25,845 nt of DNA from Chloromonas sp. AAM2. Its lineage: Eukaryota > Chlorophyta > Chlorophyceae > Chlamydomonadales > Chlamydomonadaceae. Numbering within the stretch: the first letter of the stretch is position 1; every line of letters starts with the position of its first letter. The translations under genes were made by a program, and so were the position numbers. The stretch spans positions 23,822-49,666 of the forward strand of contig QAXH01004944.1 in assembly GCA_004335635.1 (NCBI GenBank), given 5' to 3'. Shown here in pieces: positions 23,001 through 25,845 of this stretch. The notes under the pieces were generated by a model. It was not told the origin of the DNA and ran no database searches. It was given only the letters and a program-made list of their open reading frames with translations.

Positions 23001-25551
23001 ACTCACAGGATGACCTCCTCGCTTGCATCCGGATCCACTCGCTTGAGCGACCCCGCAGCGCGCGCAATGGGGATGACAAACGACCTGTGAAGCAGCGAAA
23101 GGGAGACAGCAGCAGGTTTAGAGACGGACTTACCACATGGCCCACCAGCATGACAAACGTAGTATGGTCAGGCATTGCATGGATGAGTTTGCAGTGTGGT
23201 AAGGTACGTAGATAAACATACTGTGTGGTGAACAGTAAGGGCACATGCGCACCGTAGGCCATAGTCGTAGTGGTCCTGTTTGCTGAGCTGCTGCTGGCTG
23301 AGCTCCATGATGGCGATCATCTTCTTGGCAAGGACCTTGGCGGAGGAGAAACCCTCACTGCATGGCAGGAACATGGCATTGCAGCCAAGTGAGAAGGCAC
23401 CACAGTGTCAACAGGTGCATGACATGCCATTGCATCATATGCCGGTGCACGCCATGCAATGCGCACATGGTATATGTCCCAGGGGTTTACTACCTACAGG
23501 CACACGAGTCATAGGCAACAATGGCTGCCGTTGCATCATGTCGCTGCACGGAATGCACGTAAGGGTTGTGTCCTGGACTAATGAAAACTCAATTAGACTA
23601 GGCAACTTGACTGGTACAAGCCAACATGCGACACAGATCACGTACCTGAACATTATGATCAAACGTAATCTGATTAAGTGTCTGAGAATGCCATGTAGTG
23701 ATGCTCATGCTGCTGTGGGATACAGGTCGCATACCTGAACATCATGATTTCCGCGATGAGCGTGAAGTCCGGCACCATCATGGAAACGGGCCTCAGGATC
23801 GCCTTGAGGTTGTCCGGCAGCTCGGACCGGCCCGCGTAGCCCGGGTTCATGGTCACAAAGATGCCGCAGCTGGGGATCAGCCGGATCTCCTGACCCTGGA
23901 ACACAAACCGCTTCTTGCCCTCCTTGATGGCCTGCATGACAGCAGCAGGGCGATACCAACCATGCTATGTATGTATGCCTTGCCACTGTATGGAGCGAGG
24001 CGGAAGCATCTCGGCGCCGCTCATACCTTCCACGAGCAAGAAAGGGCCCAAGGCAATCAGACAACAACACAAGCCGCCTTGGCCGCCTTAGCCTAGGATG
24101 TAGCGCTGCATTCAAATGAATACCTGGAACCAGAATGCGCACCTACCATGCCGAAACCACAGGCATTTGCCTCTCCACCAAATTAACCACGTATTTATTG
24201 CACCACGTTGCTCAAAGACGCACCTGCATGACTGTTGCGATCTGTGTCGCCACCACCGACAGCACCTCCACCTCAATGCGGTTGAACTCGTCCAGACATG
24301 CCCAGGCACCTGTCTGCGCCAGGCCGCTGAACATCTTGCCAGTCATCTTGAAGTCGACGCCATCTGAGCAGTTGAACACGATTACGTACCGCGCCAGGGC
24401 CTGCAGATGACATGAGCACACATAAGCACTTTGATTGCGTCAGTGCACAGCCTCTAGAAGAAACCAACAGCAGTGCCTGCTATAGAAGAGGCCTGGCAAT
24501 GCCCACACATACACCTCTGGAAGATACCATGCCATGTACAGTGTGTGGCCTTTCATAGCAGAAACCTGGTCATGCTCAGCACCGTTGCCAAACATGCATG
24601 TTAGAAACGACGATCAATACTGTGAATAGCGACACTTACTTTGCCAAAATCCTTGACTGTCTCTGTCTTGCCCGTGCCTGCTGGGCCCAGAGGGTTGCCG
24701 CCGCGGCGCGTGAACATGGCCGCGCCGAGCGTCATGTAGCAACGATCGGTCAGGGGGGTGATCACCAGGCGACCGTTGTTGCCCTGGTACTCGTAGCCGT
24801 ACACAAACACGGAAAGAACCTGCGCAAAAAGGCATTCAATCATAAGAAAAAACAAGTCAAAGCACATTTCAACGCATCGACAAGCCTTGCGATTACATGA
24901 CGGTACACAGGTGCGATGTGCACATGGATATGCGAAAGAGTGTCAATTTGTTCTTGAACACTGGGTATTCGTACCTGCTTGACCACACAGTCGTTGAGGT
25001 CCTTATCCCAGTAGAAGCGCAGCTGGCTGACCCACTCGAAGTCGTTACAGCTGCTGCAGTTGGACTTGGACAACTTCTCGATCACGTCGCGCGCATGGAC
25101 CTCAATCGTGATGAGCGACACGACCTTGTTGCGCTCGATCTTGTTCAGCTTGGAGCGCGTCACGGCGGTCAGCTTGTTGAGATAACTGCATGTAGAAGAA
25201 GGACACGATCGCTTAGAGCGTGCCCAGGCGATCAAACTGCGTCGAAGTGCTCAACATGCATTGATAATCTTGTGCATCGAGTCGGATTTCATTTTGCGGT
25301 CACACGATCAAACATTCTGGGTGCGACCGACAAGCTAGGCATATGGCGCGGTCTCATCATCAAGGGCCAAGGGTGCGACCAACAAGATGCACAAGCGCAC
25401 CTGATCCACTTCTTTTTCAGCGCCTTAACGGCTCTGCGCGCGTTCTCTTCATCCGCCAAGGCCTTCTCGCACTCATGGGTCCACACAATCTGGCCCGCGG
25501 TGATGATCATCTGACCCTGGTTGTCCTTCACCCACTTCTCCTTCTTGGTGG
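1015..25551 (-). CDS. DHC10: Axonemal inner-arm dynein heavy chain, DNAH2 / I1 1-beta class (5'-truncated by window edge; 54 exons)
   Basis: This is the ATP-driven motor subunit of an axonemal inner dynein arm, acting in the flagellum on doublet microtubules. Seen: 54 exons joined in one frame give about 2797 residues with four P-loops in order ([32 protein letters not shown]), a coiled-coil stalk and a C-terminal domain ending in [16 protein letters not shown]. All introns are GT-AG and every phase closes. Known: in the DNAH2 class (1-beta chain of two-headed I1/dynein f in Chlamydomonas, gene DHC10/IDA2) the C-terminus reads YxCPxYxYP, then DLRSG, then DHWIxRGTALL, as here; SAQTxSN after AAA3 and [13 protein letters not shown] in AAA1 also agree. 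Inferred: the I1 1-beta assignment, which rests on recalled similarity rather than a phylogeny. Family length is about 4400-4500 residues, so the tail and N-terminal linker lie beyond base 25845. No frameshift or internal stop was found, so the gene looks intact and functional. Confidence 0.9.
2185..2195 (+). repeat. hAT left terminal inverted repeat
   Basis: TAGGGTGCGTG, a perfect inverted match to 3219-3229. The preceding eight bases (2177-2184) are the target-site copy TGTATACA. Confidence 0.92.
2518..3183 (-). pseudogene. hAT transposase, C-terminal fragment with dimerisation domain
   Basis: An open frame of 221 codons ends at a TAG (complement of 2518-2520). The C-terminal part contains [20 protein letters not shown] and [20 protein letters not shown] followed by [10 protein letters not shown]. 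This is the hAT C-terminal dimerisation signature: W, then FP-LA, TSAxxER-WS, R-L, and K-L-I. A full transposase is usually 600-700 residues with an N-terminal BED zinc finger and an RNase-H-like catalytic core. Neither is present, and only about 46 bases separate the first Met from the right terminal repeat. The first 30 or so residues therefore probably read through subterminal DNA rather than protein. The frame has the same sense as the dynein gene. It is a relic and is not expected to be catalytic. Confidence 0.85.
3219..3229 (-). repeat. hAT right terminal inverted repeat
   Basis: CACGCACCCTA on the plus strand, the reverse complement of 2185-2195. The next eight bases (3230-3237) are the second target-site copy TGTATACA. 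Confidence 0.92.
5176..8017 (-). CDS. Dynein exons 40-47: AAA6
   Basis: Exons: 7791-8017, 7305-7404, 7019-7135, 6637-6720, 6296-6438, 6038-6161, 5603-5776, 5176-5402 (window residues 1963-2360). Landmarks in order: [128 protein letters not shown], and [14 protein letters not shown] with [19 protein letters not shown]6 has no working P-loop in dyneins and closes the ring against AAA1. The exon 46/47 join was set by length conservation: the donor GTGCGG follows GAG, and the next exon starts GGT. Confidence 0.9.
8319..10927 (-). CDS. Dynein exons 34-39: AAA5 and strut/buttress
   Basis: Exons: 10786-10927, 10321-10494, 9636-9764, 9096-9220, 8671-8866, 8319-8447 (window residues 1664-1962). AAA5 begins with [36 protein letters not shown] and [10 protein letters not shown] are the near-invariant AAA5 strands, followed by [24 protein letters not shown]. 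The strut coiled coil is [18 protein letters not shown] to [19 protein letters not shown]. The exon 37 donor is GTAGGT after a CT dinucleotide; an apparent in-frame TAG just past it (complement of 9093-9095) is intronic. The 3' end of exon 35 is repeated twice in the following intron. Confidence 0.9.
9569..9601. repeat. CA/CG dinucleotide microsatellite
   Basis: An alternating AC/GCAC run in the intron just upstream (plus-strand left) of exon 36, with the potential to form left-handed DNA. Confidence 0.85.
10117..10346 (-). repeat. 102-base tandem array that repeats the exon 35 donor junction
   Basis: Two full 102-base units (10117-10218 and 10219-10320) sit in the intron and are almost identical. 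A third partial copy of 26 bases (10321-10346) is the true 3' end of exon 35. Each copy carries the coding end for MIDPQ followed by a usable 5' splice site: GTGGGA at the true site, GTGTGG and GTGGGA at the two intronic copies. The two intronic units differ mainly by single-base changes, so the event is recent. Extension past the true donor meets a stop at 10300-10302 after six codons, so the distal donors would yield a truncated protein. Confidence 0.9.
11117..13921 (-). CDS. Dynein exons 27-33: stalk coiled coil and microtubule-binding domain
   Basis: Exons: 13817-13921, 13393-13518, 12947-13145, 12294-12439, 11919-12059, 11625-11713, 11117-11233 (window residues 1357-1663). CC1 is the heptad-rich, Lys/Glu/Ala-rich stretch from LLTEKRREV to [19 protein letters not shown]. 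The microtubule-binding domain follows: [18 protein letters not shown], the [10 protein letters not shown] helix, [19 protein letters not shown], then [22 protein letters not shown]2 runs from KRAKLKAAQ to [12 protein letters not shown]. The domain is of normal compact size, with no flap insertion. The stalk transmits nucleotide state from the AAA ring to the microtubule contact. The 12947 junction is one of only two phase-1 introns and its donor lies inside a G-run. Confidence 0.9.
12920..12948 (-). promoter_or_regulatory. G-quadruplex-type tract overlapping the exon 29 5' splice site
   Basis: On the coding strand the junction and the first 25 intron bases contain five runs of three to six G separated by one to four bases. 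The donor GTGGGT lies inside the run, and a second GTGG follows four bases later. A pre-mRNA quadruplex here could affect splicing in the stalk region. This is an inference from sequence pattern only. Confidence 0.5.
14118..15896 (-). CDS. Dynein exons 23-26: AAA4
   Basis: Exons: 15752-15896, 15193-15333, 14639-14865, 14118-14319 (window residues 1118-1356). Walker A is [18 protein letters not shown]. The Walker B region reads [19 protein letters not shown]. Many axonemal chains have T-D at the D-E position, so this form looks more like a canonical, hydrolysis-competent Walker [21 protein letters not shown] carries sensor I, and NCTTIDWFTEWP follows across the exon 25/26 split codon (TG|G). 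The block ends with [13 protein letters not shown], which leads straight into stalk helix CC1. Confidence 0.9.
14296..14425 (-). repeat. Duplicated acceptor junction upstream of exon 26, 92 bases apart
   Basis: Plus-strand GGCCACTCAGTGAACCTG at 14305-14322 recurs as GGCCACTCAGTGACCCTG at 14397-14414, with related bases on both sides. On the coding strand this duplicates the start of exon 26 (FTEWP codons) together with a CAG acceptor. Here the acceptor side, not the donor side, has been copied. Confidence 0.75.
15401..15452. repeat. TACA microsatellite
   Basis: About 13 copies of TACA with one CGTA interruption near 15443. A shorter GAACAC-type hexamer run lies just below it at about 15336-15366. 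Both are in the intron between AAA4 exons 23 and 24. Confidence 0.9.
16111..16152 (-). repeat. 21-base tandem duplication of the exon 22 donor junction
   Basis: The plus-strand units 16111-16131 and 16132-16152 differ by two bases (GTCCCATTCAC versus GTCCCACTCAC, then TTGCACACA). On the coding strand each contains TGTGTGCAA followed by a GTGA donor. The inner copy is the true exon end. Using the outer donor would insert 21 bases with an immediate TGA. Confidence 0.8.
16143..19200 (-). CDS. Dynein exons 16-22: AAA3
   Basis: Exons: 19083-19200, 18450-18644, 17948-18114, 17498-17705, 16924-17150, 16589-16724, 16143-16291 (window residues 718-1117). The entry segment is [13 protein letters not shown], then VPTVDTVR. 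Walker A is GAVGVGKT. The [10 protein letters not shown] strand is followed by [15 protein letters not shown] and the Walker B-like [24 protein letters not shown] contains sensor I and the arginine finger region, and [16 protein letters not shown] contains sensor II. AAA3 is the regulatory ATPase site in dyneins. The intron between 17151 and 17497 has a C-rich polypyrimidine tract on the coding strand just before the acceptor. Confidence 0.9.
16313..16362 (+). other. G-quadruplex-type tract, plus strand
   Basis: Six G-runs of three or four with TTA/TTT/TG linkers lie in the intron between exons 21 and 22. On the transcript strand this is C-rich. The GGGTTAGG words resemble telomere repeats but are not in register. 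Confidence 0.5.
18666..18683 (+). other. Compact G-quadruplex motif, plus strand
   Basis: GGG-T-GGG-AT-GGGG-TT-GGG is a textbook short-loop quadruplex motif in an intron, on the template strand of the dynein gene. Two copies of a GGTTTG(A/G)TTTGGGCTGC-like word follow to about 18760. Confidence 0.6.
19468..22115 (-). CDS. Dynein exons 9-15: AAA2
   Basis: Exons: 21942-22115, 21424-21566, 21025-21142, 20620-20683, 20235-20389, 19828-19956, 19468-19574 (window residues 422-717). Walker A is [11 protein letters not shown]. In place of a D-E Walker B the motif is [17 protein letters not shown], the usual non-hydrolysing form, so AAA2 should bind nucleotide structurally. [18 protein letters not shown] and [10 protein letters not shown] follow in the normal order. 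The last motif normally has Cys after Arg (SRCGM), and here the residue is Ala. Exon 12 is only 64 bases. The exons ending [10 protein letters not shown]...ATPDNGV and [13 protein letters not shown] form the helical end of the module. Confidence 0.88.
19725..19775 (+). repeat. Interspersed repeat copy 3 (diverged)
   Basis: CTTGCTCAGGGCAGGTCAGG then GCAGCGCTTGTCCCCTTCCG and CGTCC align with copies 1 and 2, with roughly one base in four changed. It is in the same orientation as the others. Confidence 0.4.
20128..20180 (+). repeat. Interspersed repeat copy 2 (3'-end-like, AT tail)
   Basis: It matches copy 1 over CAGGGCGGTGCCCATCCCG and CTCCGCGTC, then continues GGCGGGGTTCCCT before an AATAAATTATA tail. 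Just upstream, a perfect 9-base inverted repeat (20048-20056 with 20114-20122) could form a stem. It is in the intron between exons 13 and 14. Confidence 0.6.
21696..21763. repeat. 20-base tandem repeat, about 3.4 copies
   Basis: The unit CAGTCCACCTCTTCACCATG runs perfectly at 21696-21715, 21716-21735 and 21736-21755, then breaks off after eight more bases. It is intronic. Confidence 0.9.
21861..21954 (-). repeat. Duplicated exon 9 donor junction, about 70 bases apart
   Basis: The plus-strand segment 21861-21884 (CATGGGCTTACCTTCTGG and following) repeats 21929-21954 with one substitution and a two-base gap. On the coding strand both read CAGGTACCA-(A/G)-AAG followed by GTAAG. The copy at 21942 is used as the end of exon 9 (Walker A exon of AAA2). 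The distal donor would add 70 bases, which has no stop in frame but shifts the frame. Confidence 0.75.
22350..22410 (+). repeat. Interspersed repeat copies 4 and 5 (short, diverged)
   Basis: AGGTCAAGGTGG occurs at 22357 and 22393. The second is preceded by CTTGCTCAGG, the same lead-in as copy 3, and followed by TACACATTCC, which resembles the GCCCATCCC core. These are probably fragments of the same family. Confidence 0.35.
22525..24819 (-). CDS. Dynein exons 3-8: AAA1 (main ATPase site)
   Basis: Exons: 24640-24819, 24224-24400, 23735-23931, 23253-23357, 23007-23084, 22525-22690 (window residues 121-421). The module opens with [20 protein letters not shown], followed by Walker [14 protein letters not shown]. 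Walker B is ACLDEFNRI, with the catalytic D-E intact; most dyneins have F where this has L. Sensor I lies in [19 protein letters not shown], followed by [10 protein letters not shown], and sensor II with its arginine lies in [12 protein letters not shown]1 is the site whose ATP hydrolysis drives the motor, and nothing suggests it is inactive. The C-terminal small subdomain ends near DLFPGVELP. Exon 7 is only 78 bases. Confidence 0.9.
22888..23006. repeat. Degenerate CACTCCAAC repeat cluster ending at a splice donor
   Basis: CACTCCAAC occurs three times between about 22888 and 22991, each followed within a few bases by a TCAC-rich word (GTGTCAC, ATCACAC, GTGTCAC). The last copy abuts the exon 7 donor (CTCACAG at 23002-23008). 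It looks like an irregular expansion of a short unit. Confidence 0.6.
23426..23560. repeat. Imperfect duplication, about 100-base spacing, in intron
   Basis: GCCATTGCATCATATGCCGG (from about 23426) and GCCGTTGCATCATGTCGCTG (from about 23526) are related, and both are followed by GCAC and ATGCA words. The region is rich in short palindromic GCATGC-like words. Confidence 0.5.
23626..23760 (-). repeat. Duplicated exon 5 donor junction, 89 bases apart
   Basis: Plus-strand ACCTGAACATTATGATC at 23644-23660 mirrors ACCTGAACATCATGATT at 23733-23749, and the preceding 15 bases are also similar. Both carry TTCAG followed by a GTA donor on the coding strand. The copy at 23735 is the true exon end (EIMMF). 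The older copy has diverged more than the 102-base array. Confidence 0.65.
24975..25551 (-). CDS. Dynein exons 1-2 of window: C-terminal part of linker
   Basis: Exons are 25401-25551 and 24975-25185 (window residues 1-120). The first begins with two bases of a split codon after an acceptor at 25552-25553, so more coding sequence lies upstream. Residues [18 protein letters not shown] match the helix of the linker that in this family reads QVxLxxSQIxW. The second exon holds [21 protein letters not shown], one of the most conserved linker segments, and ends in [14 protein letters not shown], the lead into AAA1. The linker is the mechanical lever that swings across the AAA ring during the power stroke. 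The join creates W-I-S-Y-L-N (AG|T split codon). Confidence 0.9.
25319..25387. repeat. Short direct repeat beside the exon 1 donor
   Basis: GGGTGCGACCGACAAG at 25319-25334 recurs as GGGTGCGACCAACAAG at 25371-25386, a 52-base offset. The second copy ends 13 bases before the donor at 25399-25400. Confidence 0.6.
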
Positions 25552-25702
25552 CTGAAGATCAGGAAAGGAGCAGAATCAGGTTGATGTTCACGCACAAGTG
25601 CGAAGAGTTTACATCAAGTGCTTGCTTGTGTAAAAACACCTATACCTGCATCCCAGCTTTGCCTACCGACCCCTATGGCTGACCCTTCAGCATCACACTA
25701 TG

Positions 25703-25845
25703 CTTTGATGACTAGCCTAGCTGCATGTGATGCGTATCTAGCTCGCCCTTTGATGACTAGCCTAGCTGCATGTGATGCGTATCTAGCTCGCCCTTTGATG
25801 ACTAGCCTAGCTGCATGTGATGCGTATCTAGCTCGCCCTTTGATG
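25703..25845. repeat. 45-base tandem repeat running off the right edge
   Basis: Three perfect units start at 25703, 25748 and 25793 (each beginning CTTTGATGACTAGCCTAGCT), and a fourth starts at 25838 and is cut by the window end. The array is in the intron upstream of the first visible exon, so its total length is unknown. Each unit contains CTAG three times. Confidence 0.92.

Larger units (their letters stand above)
1202..25400 (-). other. The 53 introns of the dynein gene, with notes on those over 300 bases
   Basis: All 53 introns read GT-AG. Phases are about 34 phase 0, 2 phase 1 and 17 phase 2. Introns above 300 bases and their contents: 2076-3434 hAT element; 3648-3964 nothing seen; 4376-4701 nothing; 7405-7790 nothing; 8018-8318 nothing; 9221-9635 CA/CG microsatellite; 9765-10320 the 102-base tandem array; 11234-11624 nothing; 12440-12946 G-rich donor region; 14320-14638 duplicated acceptor junction; 14866-15192 nothing; 15334-15751 TACA microsatellite; 17151-17497 C-rich tract only; 18115-18449 pyrimidine-rich, with repeated AGTGAG on the plus strand; 18645-19082 G-quadruplex motif; 20684-21024 two copies of CATGGCAAGCACAAC; 21567-21941 20-base repeat and duplicated donor; 22116-22524 two short family repeats; 22691-23006 CACTCCAAC repeats; 23358-23734 duplicated donor and a second duplication. 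Confidence 0.8.

Noticed and set aside
22490..23215. A 241-codon open frame on the plus strand
   Set aside because: It is antisense to AAA1 exons 7 and 8 and their introns, with no recognisable domain. It is a shadow of GC-rich coding DNA.
24897..25514. A 205-codon open frame on the plus strand
   Set aside because: It is antisense to the linker exons and has no family resemblance.
25703..25845. Possible CRISPR array (regular 45-base repeats)
   Set aside because: The units are head-to-tail with no variable spacers, in an intron of a eukaryotic gene.
1..25845. A previously undescribed multi-gene system
   Set aside because: The window is accounted for by one conserved motor-protein gene, one hAT element and repeats. 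No cluster of unknown genes is present on either strand.

Overview
This window is nuclear DNA from a eukaryote, most likely a flagellated green alga of the Chlamydomonas/Volvox/Haematococcus group. The evidence is one very large axonemal gene split into many short exons, C/G-ending codons in those exons, introns mostly of 150-500 bases rich in CA/TG and microsatellites, and TGTAA (not AATAAA) as the only plausible poly(A) motif. No prokaryotic operons, RNA genes or CRISPR arrays are visible. The exact genus cannot be read from the sequence.

Almost the whole window (25551 down to 1015, minus strand) is a single gene: the heavy chain of an axonemal inner-arm dynein. By recalled similarity along its length it is the DNAH2 class, i.e. 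the 1-beta heavy chain of the two-headed I1 (dynein f) inner arm, called DHC10 in Chlamydomonas. I resolve 54 consecutive exons with GT-AG introns and an unbroken reading frame. They encode about 2797 residues, from the C-terminal part of the linker through AAA1, AAA2, AAA3, AAA4, stalk with microtubule-binding domain, AAA5, strut, AAA6 and the C-terminal domain to a TAA stop at 1015-1017. The N-terminal tail (roughly 1600-1700 residues in this family) lies beyond the right edge.

Layout from right to left: 25552-25845, intron with a 45-base tandem repeat running off the edge; 24975-25551 linker; 22525-24819 AAA1; 19468-22115 AAA2; 16143-19200 AAA3; 14118-15896 AAA4; 11117-13921 stalk; 8319-10927 AAA5 and strut; 5176-8017 AAA6; 1015-5020 C-terminal domain; 1-1014, 3' flank/UTR. 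The intron at 2076-3434 holds a 1045-base hAT-family DNA transposon (2185-3229) with perfect 11-base terminal inverted repeats, an 8-base target duplication and an internally deleted transposase.

The most interesting structure is not a new gene system. Several introns carry a second, tandemly duplicated copy of their own exon-intron junction (clearest: a 102-base unit at 10117-10346), and about 15 of 53 exon-exon junctions read AG|GT. This pattern fits intron gain or growth by tandem duplication. A short interspersed repeat family, several G-quadruplex-type tracts (one overlapping a 5' splice site) and a few unusual residues in the AAA motifs complete the picture.
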